Notes under the pieces: model-generated | What the model saw: the letters and a program-made list of their open reading frames with translations, nothing else | Database searches by the model: none | What the model was told of the DNA's origin: nothing | In this document: one piece after another, positions 26,668 to 35,109 of the stretch | Layout of the letters: the number at the start of each line of letters is the position of its first letter | Position numbering within the stretch: position 1 is the first letter of the stretch | Translations under genes and position numbers: made by a program | NCBI RefSeq assembly: GCF_011765625.1 | Contig: NZ_CP050313.1 | Span: forward strand, 1,546,501 to 1,610,500 | DNA: 64,000 nt | DNA from: Shewanella aestuarii | GTDB taxonomy: Bacteria > Pseudomonadota > Gammaproteobacteria > Enterobacterales > Shewanellaceae | Direction: 5' to 3'

Positions 26668-28326
26668 ATGAAACATTCTAAATTAGCGATATTAGTTTCG
26701 ACAGCTCTATTTGCATCAGCGGGTGCTTATGCAAGTGATGGTAATGAAGCTACCGTGAGCCAAAGTGGTGACGGTAACGTGACAACGGTAACTCAACAAG
26801 TCAATAGTGCTGATAACGTTGCAACGGTTGATCAAATGGGTACTACCAACACCGCAACTGTAACACAAGCAAATACGGATTTTAGTACGGCAGATATCAG
26901 CCAAGATGGTACCTTAAACATAGGCTCTATTACTCAACGAGTTAACACTGATACCGCACTGGCCACCATTGATTCAACGGGTAATTCAAACCAAGCTGAT
27001 ATTGTGCAAGAAGTGAATAATGGCGCTAATGCGCAAGCCACCATCATGCAAGTCGGCGATAACAACATTGCAGATATCGACCAAATTAATGGTGATGGTG
27101 CAACATCAACCATTAATCAAAATTCTAGTGGTGATAATGCGACTATTTATAATCATTGGTCAGATTTTGCTGATGCCACTATTAATCAAAATGGTGGCAT
27201 TGGAAACAACGCTCTTATCGACCAAGAAGCTTCTGATGGCGCTGATGCCACCATCACCCAAACAGGCGATAACAACACAGGTAATATTTTTCAAGAGACG
27301 GAAGTATACGCATACAATGCCACATCTGACACAACGGTTGCGGTATTAACTCAAGAAGGCTCTGGTAACACTGGTAATGTAGACCAAACAGGTAAAGACA
27401 ATAATACTGATGTTTATCAGATGGGTAATGGCAATGATGCAACGGTTGAGCAGTCTGGCGCTAGCAATATGGCAGATGTAGATCAGTTAGGTAATGGTGA
27501 TACTGCCGATGTAAAACAATTTGGTGAAAACGGCCAAGCCTATGTGATGCAAATGGGTAACACCAATAACACAGCCACCGTAAGCCAATATAATTTTAAT
27601 AACACCGCTTATGTTGACCAAACGGGTTCTGAGCATGGAGCTACTGTAACTCAATATGACAATGATAACGTGGCAAATGTCGATCAGGAAGGCTCAAACA
27701 ACAGTACAGCAGTCATGCAAAGTGGCTCAAGTGCAGGCATGGGGAACTTAGCAACCGTAATGCAAGTGGGTAGTGATGATGTTTCATCGGTGACACAATT
27801 AGGTGAGCTTAACCAAGCGTTTATTGATCAAGGTTCAAACAGCTTTGGTAACAATATCAATGTGATGCAAGAGGGTAGCGGTAACTATGTGGGCGCTGCC
27901 AGTGATTTAGGTGACACTAACAGCATTACCGTTAATCAAACTGGTACTGGTAACATGGTTACAGGTAATGCAAACGCCAATAACTGGTACGGTAATGATA
28001 TTGGTGCGGGTACTTATGGTGCTGACAACGTTGTAATGATTGATCAACTAGGTACTGGTAACCTTGCTTATGCTGACTCAGCTGATAACTCATCAGTGGT
28101 CGATATTGACCAAGATGGTGTTGGCAACGAAGCTGTTGCTGAATCTTGGTTGGGTACTGATAACGAAATTTATGTATCGCAAACGGGTTCAGATAACTTT
28201 GCTGATGTGTATGTCAGTGGTGTAGGTCTAAATACCGTAAGTGTGATGCAAACGGATATGAACAACAATGCTGTCGTTAACACATTGGGTTCAAATAATA
28301 GCGTGATGATTACCCAAGGTATGTAG
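26668..28326 (+). CDS. csgA: Major curlin CsgA, very long form
   Basis: A 552-residue secreted amyloid protein. Signal peptide MKHSKLAILVSTALFASAGAYA precedes some twenty or more curlin repeats of about 20-24 residues with the core A-x-V-x-Q-x-G-x-x-N. E. coli CsgA has 151 residues and five repeats. The protein is rich in Asp, Asn, Gln and Gly and nearly free of Cys and Lys after the signal peptide. It follows csgB closely and ends at a strong terminator. The identification is firm; the length is the unusual point. Confidence 0.92.
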   Translation: MKHSKLAILVSTALFASAGAYASDGNEATVSQSGDGNVTTVTQQVNSADNVATVDQMGTTNTATVTQANTDFSTADISQDGTLNIGSITQRVNTDTALATIDSTGNSNQADIVQEVNNGANAQATIMQVGDNNIADIDQINGDGATSTINQNSSGDNATIYNHWSDFADATINQNGGIGNNALIDQEASDGADATITQTGDNNTGNIFQETEVYAYNATSDTTVAVLTQEGSGNTGNVDQTGKDNNTDVYQMGNGNDATVEQSGASNMADVDQLGNGDTADVKQFGENGQAYVMQMGNTNNTATVSQYNFNNTAYVDQTGSEHGATVTQYDNDNVANVDQEGSNNSTAVMQSGSSAGMGNLATVMQVGSDDVSSVTQLGELNQAFIDQGSNSFGNNINVMQEGSGNYVGAASDLGDTNSITVNQTGTGNMVTGNANANNWYGNDIGAGTYGADNVVMIDQLGTGNLAYADSADNSSVVDIDQDGVGNEAVAESWLGTDNEIYVSQTGSDNFADVYVSGVGLNTVSVMQTDMNNNAVVNTLGSNNSVMITQGM

Positions 28327-28340
28327 TACAAAAGTCTAGT

Positions 28341-28363
28341 AAAGGGTGCGTAAGCACCCTTTT
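28341..28363 (+). terminator. Terminator after csgA
   Basis: AAAGGGTGC and GCACCCTTTT form the stem; nearly identical to the hairpin before csgD copy 1. Confidence 0.9.
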
Positions 28364-28459
28364 GGCTAATTGTTATTCCGTAAAAGCATTGTTAAGCTTG
28401 CAAACTATTGCTACTGGTTTTTATTCAATTCTTTTCAAACAGAACACATGGAGTGTCAG

Positions 28460-29092
28460 ATGTTTAAAATCGTAAATTGGATGATTGTTTCACGATCGCA
28501 GTTACTGATAGATTTACTTAATTTCCGCTGGCCACAAGAGTTTTTGGTGAAGCTTGCTAAAGCTCAACCAGGTAACATGGTGAAAATGTTGGCTGTGCAA
28601 GATAATTCGTTAGTTATAATTGATTTATCAACGATAGATCTTCAGCAAGCCTATCAACTTCAGCGCATCATTGAACGTGAGCATAATGGTATTCACAGCG
28701 TTTTTATCAACTTTCCTAGGCAAATGGATGCTAAGTTTTTAGTTCATCCCGCCACGACTTCTGGCGTGTTTTATTCCGATGCGACACTTGCTGAAGTGAG
28801 CAATGGATTCAATGAAATCCTCAAAGGTCGCAGTATTATTCCACAAGATTTACATCAATCTATGCTGAATCTAGACAACGAGGACGACAGTGAGCAACTC
28901 ACTATACGTGAACGTGAAGTGCTACAAGCTTTATTGTCAGGCAGTACTAATTTAGATATTGCCAATCAATTGTTTGTGAGTGAGTCAACAATCAAAACCC
29001 ACTTATACCGCGCATTTAGAAAAATAGGGGTGTCAAGTCGTGGCCAAGCAATTGCGTGGGCACAAACTCACATTCATGAGGTTAGAGTGTGA
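28460..29092 (+). CDS. csgD: CsgD-like LuxR-family regulator, copy 2
   Basis: A 210-residue protein with the same layout as copy 1 and the same HTH (LTIREREVLQALLSGSTNLD). The start at MFKIVNW has ATGGAGTGT before it. Its last codon overlaps the GTG start of csgE, so this copy leads the csgDEFG operon and is most likely the ancestral one. Confidence 0.9.
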   Translation: MFKIVNWMIVSRSQLLIDLLNFRWPQEFLVKLAKAQPGNMVKMLAVQDNSLVIIDLSTIDLQQAYQLQRIIEREHNGIHSVFINFPRQMDAKFLVHPATTSGVFYSDATLAEVSNGFNEILKGRSIIPQDLHQSMLNLDNEDDSEQLTIREREVLQALLSGSTNLDIANQLFVSESTIKTHLYRAFRKIGVSSRGQAIAWAQTHIHEVRV

Positions 29093-29667
29093 CCAACAAG
29101 ATCATGATTTTCGCGCTAGCATGCTTATCAATGTTAGTGATGAATAACGGGTATGCACATGAAAAAAACGTCAGTGAGGTCAATGTCGCTGAGTTTACCC
29201 AAGCTGAAATTGCTTCAAATCCCGATGATGTTATTCCTGAATCAAAGGCATCGATTGCTCAAGAAAATTCGCTTAAGCAGTCTGTTGATAAAGTGGTTGA
29301 TGTTAGTGATGCTAAGCCTCAGCGTGAAACCGATTTAGTTGATGGGCTTATATTGAATCGAGCTATGACTCGCTTTGGACACAGATTTTATCGAGAATTT
29401 GTCAGTGCTTATCGTGATATCAATGGTATGAGTGAACATAGCGGCTTAACCATTGTCGAGCAGGCAACCGCAAGAAGCGGCAGTAAAATTTTAGTTCTAC
29501 ATAATAGAAAACCTATTTTTGTTACGTTTGTGTCTCCAGCCTCACGCAACTTAGACGAACAAGCCGATATGGCAGCAAAAAGAGTGAATGTTTCTCTGCT
29601 GCAATATCAACAACAAGCACAATGGAATGCATTTTCAGATCCTGATCTTGCATCCGATGAGTTTTAG
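29089..29667 (+). CDS. csgE: Curli assembly protein CsgE
   Basis: A 192-residue periplasmic protein that gates the CsgG pore and carries curlin subunits to it. A signal peptide (ending near NNGYAHE) is followed by an extra segment of about 60 residues without similarity I recognise, then the CsgE domain (about 85-180; TRFGHRFYREFVSAY, ILVLHNRKPIFVTFVSP). E. coli CsgE has 129 residues. The GTG start overlaps the csgD stop (GTGA). Confidence 0.88.
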   Translation: MTNKIMIFALACLSMLVMNNGYAHEKNVSEVNVAEFTQAEIASNPDDVIPESKASIAQENSLKQSVDKVVDVSDAKPQRETDLVDGLILNRAMTRFGHRFYREFVSAYRDINGMSEHSGLTIVEQATARSGSKILVLHNRKPIFVTFVSPASRNLDEQADMAAKRVNVSLLQYQQQAQWNAFSDPDLASDEF

Positions 29668-29679
29668 CAGGGAAAGCAA

Positions 29680-30144
29680 ATGAAAAAGTTAATACTATTT
29701 TTGGCTATTTCAGCCTTAAGTTTACCCATTAGTGCCACAGAGTTAGTTTATACCCCCGTTAATCCGTCATTTGGTGGCAGTTATCTTAATGGCGGCTACC
29801 TTTTAGCGAATGCGTCAGCTCAAAATAAGCATCAAGGTGGATCCAGTTATACCCCTCCAACCGCATTGGAGCGTTTAGCTGGCTCGTTACAATCTAGACT
29901 GATGAGTCAGTTATTTAATGATGCGGCCAATGGCGGCGAAGGATATTTAAAAACCGATGATTTTGAAATTAATGTGGTAAATGAAGACGGCACACTTCTA
30001 GTTCATATCACTGACTTGTTGACGGGTGAGACAACAATCATTGAAGTCGGTGGCATTGTTGGCAATACCACTGTAGGGGCTAATGATGAAACGGATATTT
30101 GTCGGTTTGTTAATGCTTTCACTTACTGCGTGCTCATCAATTGA
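29680..30144 (+). CDS. csgF: Curli assembly protein CsgF
   Basis: A 154-residue secreted protein that links CsgG to CsgB nucleation. A signal peptide (MKKLILFLAISALSLPISA) precedes the family motif NPSFGGSYLNGGYLLANASAQN. The conserved region ends near IEVGGIVGNTT; the last 25 residues are simply the csgG signal sequence read in another frame, giving a 62-base overlap with csgG. One extra G in the GGGG at 30074-30077 would give a stop (TAA) right there and a protein ending GNTTVGG, closer to the E. coli length of 138. Confidence 0.85.
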   Translation: MKKLILFLAISALSLPISATELVYTPVNPSFGGSYLNGGYLLANASAQNKHQGGSSYTPPTALERLAGSLQSRLMSQLFNDAANGGEGYLKTDDFEINVVNEDGTLLVHITDLLTGETTIIEVGGIVGNTTVGANDETDICRFVNAFTYCVLIN

Positions 30145-30945
30145 AAGTGAGTTTGATAATATTCAAGCGTCCACCAGTTTGATGCCAAAAGGTGAGACTT
30201 ACTATGATCTAGTGAGTTTACCACCGCCACAGGGGAGCATGATTGCTGCCGTTTATGATTTTAGAGATCAAACTGGCCAATATAAGCCTATTCCATCGAG
30301 CAACTTTTCAACCGCAGTTCCGCAAAGTGGGACGGCTTTTTTAGCTCAGGCATTAAATGACTCAAGCTGGTTTATTCCGGTTGAGCGAGAAGGATTACAA
30401 AACCTACTTACTGAGCGCAAAATTGTCAGAGCGGGATTAAATGGTGATGCGGGTAAGCTTCCCCAATTAAATAGTGCACAGATCCTAATGGAAGGTGGGA
30501 TTGTGGCCTATGATACTAATATTAAAACGGGGGGGCTGGTGCCAGATATTTGGGCATTGGGGCTTCAGGCCAATATCGAGTAGACAGCATTACGGTGAAT
30601 TTACGTGCGGTGGACATTCGTTCAGGACGCTTACTTAGCAGCGTAACAACCACTAAATCAGTGGTGTCGATAGAAATTACCGCAGGGGTATTTAAATTTC
30701 TTGATGCTCAAGAGTTACTTGAAGCTGAAGCGGGTTATACCTCAAATGAACCTGTGAGTTTATGTATTGCCGCCGCAATAGAAAGTGCCGTCGTGCATTT
30801 AATTGCTGATGGAATTTGGAAAGGCTCTTGGAATTTGCTGGATCAATCTTCTGGTGTTAAAAACCTAACACTGCAAAAGTATTGGTTAGAGGCGCATAGT
30901 GAACAACAGGTCAGTGCACGTATAAAGCAAAGTCAGCAAAAATGA
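30083..30945 (+). pseudogene. csgG: Curli secretion channel CsgG (frameshifted as read)
   Basis: Outer-membrane lipoprotein that forms the nonameric curlin export pore. The start has TAGGGG before ATG and a lipobox LTACSS. The N-terminal part contains VYDFRDQTGQYKPIPSSNFS and WFIPVEREGLQNLLTERKI. At a run of seven G (30529-30535) the frame is lost; eight G would give GGAGARYLGIGASGQYRVD and run on to 30945 (NLRAVDIRSGRLLSSVTTTK, GYTSNEPVSLCI). All parts are conserved, so a missing base in the sequence is as likely as a true mutation. Confidence 0.9.
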
Positions 30946-30966
30946 TTCATTTTTAGGTTTGATTAA

Positions 30967-30989
30967 CAGGCATCCAGATTGGATGCCTG
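30967..30989 (+). terminator. Possible terminator after csgG
   Basis: CAGGCATCC and GGATGCCTG form a perfect stem around five bases, but the T run after it is weak (CTTGCTTTG). Confidence 0.55.
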
Positions 30990-31127
30990 CTTGCTTTGTC
31001 TCAATCTTACAACAAAAACAGCTACTACTGAGTGAGTAAACCTGAGCAATTAACGCTCAGCACTCATTCTTTATGACTCAATGTAGGCAGCTCCTATTCT
31101 AAAGCTAGCTAGATTTCTACCTACTAA

Positions 31128-32888
31128 TCAACCTAACCATAATTTTGCTAAGTGTTTATCTTTTAAACTCAAGGTCACAGTGTCTTTTATGGCTGCTTGA
31201 ATGATTAACTCACCTTGCATTAACTCATCTCGTCTAAACCAATGCAATGGGATTGACTCGCCCAGATTATAATCTTGTAATAAGGTTTCAAATTTTGCAT
31301 TAACCTGTAAGTTATCCGCAGCAATCAGTAAATCACCCGCACTTAAGCCTGCTTGATGGGCGGGACTATCTTGTGACACCGCAAGAATTTTCAAACCGAA
31401 AGCTTCTGCTTTATATCGCGCACCAAAACCTATTTTATAGCCTGTTAAGGTATCGCCGCCGGTATCGTTAATCCCTTCACTGGCTCGTAGTGAGAATTCA
31501 ACCCCCATTTTCGCGAGTAAATTTTCTAAGGGTAAGTCTACGGTATTATGTAGGTAGCTAAATATGTCATCACAATTTCGGTTCAGTAATGTTTCAACAA
31601 TACGTTGATGACTGCCATTGTCTGTCCCTTTATTGGTTAAGCCATATTGTTGCCACAATATGCGCATTACATCATCAAGGCTATGTTTTCCTTCGGTTTC
31701 TATCCGCAAGGTTAAATCAAGCATTAATGCAAATAATGCTCCTTTGGTGTAATAACTGACAATGGCATTCGCAGCATTTTCATCTTGTTTATAAAACTTG
31801 GTCCATGCATTAAAGCTTGATGATGCAAGGCTTTGCTTAAAGCGGCCTTTACCACGATAAACTCGCGTCATGATCTCGCTCAGCAAACTGAGATAACTTG
31901 CTTGATCGATACATCCAGAACGATAGGTAATAAAGTCATCATAATAAGAGGTGATGCCTTCATAAGCCCAAAGTTGTTCGGTGTAGCTTTCTTGGGATAA
32001 GTCAAAAGGGCTGAATTGGGCGGGCTTAATGCGTTTGACGTTCCAGCTGTGGAAGTATTCATGGCTGCAAAGTGATAAATAGGTCCGGTAACCCTTGTCG
32101 ACTTTCCCCTCTAAACTTTTGGGTAAGTCATTGCGTGAACACATTAACGCAGTAGATGCCTTATGTTCTAACCCACCAAAACCGTTATCTAATACGGTAG
32201 TCATAAACACATAACGTTTAAAAGGGGCTGGGGTTGCAAAAAATTGGATTTGATATTCGCAAATGGCCTGAAGATCTTGTTTTAATCTTGCCATGTTGGC
32301 TCTATGTTTACCGCTTAACACGATATCATGCGGCACGCCATTGGCCATAAAAGTATCAATGGTGAGTTCGCCCATTTCGACAGGATGGTCGATTAAATCA
32401 TCATAATTTTCAGCACTAAACTCTCCAAACCCAAATTGCTCACCTTGGGTACGCGACATGCTGGTGGCTAATGTCCAGTGTGCAAGCTCAGATAATGCTG
32501 GTTTATCAATGGTGACAGTTTGAGCGTGATTTTCTAACCCCTTAGCCGCTAAAAATACAGAACTTCCATTAAAGAATCCATGGTTAGTGTCAAGGTGGGC
32601 TGTTCGGACGGATAAATCCCAAGCATATACCTGGTAACTCACCGTAATAATGGCGGATTTATTATTTGTTTGCCAAGTTTGCTTATCCAATTGTTCAAAG
32701 GGTATTTGCTGTTGATGTTCATCAAAAAATTGAATGTCGATAAGGTTTTTAGCAAAGTCTCTAATCATGTAACTGCCAGGTAACCAAGCAGGCAAAGTAA
32801 ATATTTGCTTGGGTTGTGCATAATCTAGAGTGGCAGTAACGGCAAATAAATGTGCTTTAGGATCGATAGCATGAATATGGTGATACAT
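31128..32888 (-). CDS. M61 family metallopeptidase with PDZ domain
   Basis: A protein of about 586 residues of the glycyl aminopeptidase type. After a beta-rich N-terminal domain comes the zinc motif HEYFHSWNVKRI and, further on, the third ligand in LWAYEGITSYYDD. A PDZ domain ends the protein (LKILAVSQDSPAHQAGL...AGDLLIAADN). The longer upstream reading adds a hydrophobic segment, but I prefer the start at 32888 (MYHHIHAIDPKAHLF), as family members begin this way; a start at 32972 is possible. Single gene, divergent from hinT. Confidence 0.88.
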   Translation of the reverse strand: MYHHIHAIDPKAHLFAVTATLDYAQPKQIFTLPAWLPGSYMIRDFAKNLIDIQFFDEHQQQIPFEQLDKQTWQTNNKSAIITVSYQVYAWDLSVRTAHLDTNHGFFNGSSVFLAAKGLENHAQTVTIDKPALSELAHWTLATSMSRTQGEQFGFGEFSAENYDDLIDHPVEMGELTIDTFMANGVPHDIVLSGKHRANMARLKQDLQAICEYQIQFFATPAPFKRYVFMTTVLDNGFGGLEHKASTALMCSRNDLPKSLEGKVDKGYRTYLSLCSHEYFHSWNVKRIKPAQFSPFDLSQESYTEQLWAYEGITSYYDDFITYRSGCIDQASYLSLLSEIMTRVYRGKGRFKQSLASSSFNAWTKFYKQDENAANAIVSYYTKGALFALMLDLTLRIETEGKHSLDDVMRILWQQYGLTNKGTDNGSHQRIVETLLNRNCDDIFSYLHNTVDLPLENLLAKMGVEFSLRASEGINDTGGDTLTGYKIGFGARYKAEAFGLKILAVSQDSPAHQAGLSAGDLLIAADNLQVNAKFETLLQDYNLGESIPLHWFRRDELMQGELIIQAAIKDTVTLSLKDKHLAKLWLG

Positions 32889-33048
32889 AAGACTTATCCA
32901 AAGGAGAGAAACAACAAACGCACATGCTGCCAAAATTGTGTGATTTACGCAAACACCACCACGAAAAATCATAATTCCCGTTATATTTGGCGTAAAATAT
33001 TATAAACTTATGTCCAGTTGAGTTAAGCAATTGCATAAGGACAATCAA

Positions 33049-33405
33049 ATGGCCGAAGAAACCATTTTTAGTAAAATTATTCGTCGTGAAATCCCTGCCG
33101 ATATTTTATATCAAGATGAGTTAGTGACTGCATTTCGTGATATTTCACCCCAAGCACCGACTCATATTTTGGTTATTCCTAATCACTTAATCCCTACAGC
33201 GAATGATGTGAAAGCCTCTGATGAAAAGGCATTAGGTCGAATGATGACGGTTGCAGCCAAATTAGCAGATGAAGCAGGCATTGCAGAAGATGGCTATCGA
33301 TTAATCATGAACTGCAATAAACATGGTGGCCAAGAGGTTTATCATATCCACATGCACTTGTTAGGTGGCAAGCCATTAGGACCAATGTTGAGCCGTGGCG
33401 AATGA
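33049..33405 (+). CDS. hinT: HIT-domain purine nucleoside phosphoramidase
   Basis: A 118-residue cytosolic protein with the histidine triad HIHMHLLGG near its end and the start [17 protein letters not shown] typical of HinT. It hydrolyses nucleoside phosphoramidates. AAGGA lies before this ATG. Its stop overlaps the next gene start by four bases, so it leads a small operon with two thioesterases. Confidence 0.94.
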   Translation: MAEETIFSKIIRREIPADILYQDELVTAFRDISPQAPTHILVIPNHLIPTANDVKASDEKALGRMMTVAAKLADEAGIAEDGYRLIMNCNKHGGQEVYHIHMHLLGGKPLGPMLSRGE

Positions 33406-33914
33406 TAATTAATAGCGAATTTTTTCCATTAACTGACGTTGCAACCCGTTTTGTTAATCAGTTAGTTCATTGTCGCCGTCTAGGGTTATCAGTAAAAGAG
33501 GCCAGTGAACATCATGTGTTAATTGAGTTGCCTTATAGCCAAGATATTATTGGTTATCCTGACACTGGTGTTATCCATGGAGGAGTGATCACCACGCTAA
33601 TCGATACCACTTGTGGAACCGCGGTTGTATGCGCGATCCTAGATAAATATAAGTCACTCGAAATATCTCCTACATTAGATTTACGAGTGGACTACATGAG
33701 ACCCGCAGAGCCTAATAAACCAGTTTATGCCTTTGCTGAGTGTTATCGTTTATCATCCAGTGTGGCGTTTACCCGTGCGATTGCCTATCAAAGTAGCATT
33801 GATGATCCTATTGCCCATGCAGTGGGTTCGTTTATGCGGATCAGCCCAGAAATGGTGGGTGAAGAGTTCCGCCAAGCTTTGATGGGTAATGTTACGGAGG
33901 TCAAGCATGACTGA
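33402..33914 (+). CDS. PaaI-type hotdog thioesterase, first copy
   Basis: A 170-residue hotdog-fold protein with the motif [20 protein letters not shown] (about residues 53-72) and [19 protein letters not shown]. Such enzymes hydrolyse acyl-CoA thioesters; the substrate is unknown. It overlaps hinT upstream and the second thioesterase downstream. Confidence 0.88.
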   Translation: MIINSEFFPLTDVATRFVNQLVHCRRLGLSVKEASEHHVLIELPYSQDIIGYPDTGVIHGGVITTLIDTTCGTAVVCAILDKYKSLEISPTLDLRVDYMRPAEPNKPVYAFAECYRLSSSVAFTRAIAYQSSIDDPIAHAVGSFMRISPEMVGEEFRQALMGNVTEVKHD

Positions 33915-34386
33915 TTTAACTACTGAGCAAATTAACGCATCAAGCAGCGAAATCATGGATGTAAGAAACGTGGTTAAGCGTGCCATTGAGCTCAATGATT
34001 ACAGCTATTTATTAGCAAAAGTACCTTATTCACAATTTATTGGGATGTCGGTAGAGCGTTTTGGCGATGAAATGGTGTTCAAGCTGCCTGCAAAGGATGA
34101 CAACATTGGTAACCCGATCTTACCCGCTATTCATGGTGGCGTGATAGCTGGATTTATGGAAATGTCTGCGATTGTGCAATTAATGGTATTTATGCAAGCT
34201 AAAAAGGTACCTAAAATCGTTGATTTTTCAATAGATTATTTACGTGCCGGCTTGCATCAAGACACCTTCGCAGAGTGTAAAATTACTCGTCAAGGGCGTC
34301 GAGTGGCTAATGTTAGTATTAACTGTTGGCAAACAAATCGTAAGCAGTTAATTGCAACCGCAAGAGCACACTTTTTAATTGAATAG
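33907..34386 (+). CDS. PaaI-type hotdog thioesterase, second copy
   Basis: A 159-residue protein with LPAIHGGVIAGFMEMSAIVQL and VDFSIDYLRAGLHQDTFAECKI. ACGGAGGTC precedes this ATG, which decides the start. The first and second copies are related but distant; they may form a heteromer. Confidence 0.87.
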   Translation: MTDLTTEQINASSSEIMDVRNVVKRAIELNDYSYLLAKVPYSQFIGMSVERFGDEMVFKLPAKDDNIGNPILPAIHGGVIAGFMEMSAIVQLMVFMQAKKVPKIVDFSIDYLRAGLHQDTFAECKITRQGRRVANVSINCWQTNRKQLIATARAHFLIE

Positions 34387-34422
34387 CAGACTAATTGATA
34401 CTGACTTTTGAATGGAGGCACT

Positions 34423-34818
34423 ATGAACAAATTTTCAAACTATTTGCTATTGACCCTATGCTTATTTTTAAGTGCCTGTGCAAATCATACCGCGGGAGTT
34501 TCAGTTAATTCTCAAGGTGAAGTACGAGTAGATAACACTTCGTTTGCTCGTGAAGTGGCTGTGAGTAATGTGATATCTAAACAAGCCGCTGATTTAATTC
34601 AAGCATCAGCGCAGTTAACTAGTTTGGTTGCGTCTGATTTACGCATTCAATACAAATTTACTTGGTTTGATGCTAATGGGTTGACTGTTGAAGATGAGGC
34701 TACAAGCTGGAAGTCAGTCAAGTTGCACGGTAAACAACAGTTGCAAGTTGCAGCTGTGGCGCCAAATGCGACCGCGGTGAGGTTTGAAGTATACGTGCGT
34801 AAAGCTTTTTCAAATTAA
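34423..34818 (+). CDS. YcfL-like lipoprotein
   Basis: A 131-residue lipoprotein with lipobox LSAC (residues about 17-20) and a YcfL/DUF1425-like domain with YKFTWFDANGLTV near residue 86. In enterobacteria YcfL lies next to hinT and lpoB, which fits its position after hinT here. Function is not established. TGGAGG before the ATG decides the start. Confidence 0.82.
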   Translation: MNKFSNYLLLTLCLFLSACANHTAGVSVNSQGEVRVDNTSFAREVAVSNVISKQAADLIQASAQLTSLVASDLRIQYKFTWFDANGLTVEDEATSWKSVKLHGKQQLQVAAVAPNATAVRFEVYVRKAFSN

Positions 34819-34839
34819 GTTGCCTAAGTTATCTTTTAA

Positions 34840-34866
34840 CAGCCAGCATTTATTGCTGGCTGTTTT
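34840..34866 (+). terminator. Rho-independent terminator after YcfL-like gene
   Basis: CAGCCAGCA and TGCTGGCTG form the stem, followed by TTTTG. Confidence 0.85.
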
Positions 34867-34911
34867 GTGTCGGCTTTATTCGCTAGTGTTATAAAAAAGT
34901 ATGATTTTTGT

Positions 34912-34940
34912 CTGTTTAATCGTAATAATTAAGATATAAT
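34912..34940 (+). promoter_or_regulatory. Promoter of the thiamine operon
   Basis: A perfect TATAAT at 34935-34940 lies directly before the TPP riboswitch. The -35 box (near CTGTTT, 17 bases upstream) is weak. Confidence 0.6.
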
Positions 34941-34947
34941 CCGTCGC

Positions 34948-35045
34948 GCCAAGGGGTGTCTTCGCTACAGGAAGACTGAGATATCGATTCGATGAACCCT
35001 TAGAACCTGATCCGGCTAATACCGGCGTAGGAATGGGCCACTTCG
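34948..35045 (+). promoter_or_regulatory. TPP riboswitch (THI element)
   Basis: All conserved blocks of the thiamin pyrophosphate aptamer are present in order: GGGGTG, CTGAGAT, ACCCTTAGAACCTGAT, the CCGG/CCGG hairpin (CCGGCTAATACCGG) and CGTAGGAATGG. It lies 65 bases before the TonB receptor gene. It should repress the downstream operon when TPP is abundant, probably by blocking translation or by early termination; no clear terminator follows, so translational control is more likely. Confidence 0.96.
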
Positions 35046-35109
35046 TAACAATGGATGTGCACTTCTTTATCGCTACTTGCCGGATCTCAAAATAAATCTT
35101 TGAGGTCCT

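Noticed and set aside
26700..28320. Internal DNA repeats in csgA as a CRISPR or tandem-repeat locus
   Set aside because: They are degenerate codons for curlin repeats in one open frame.
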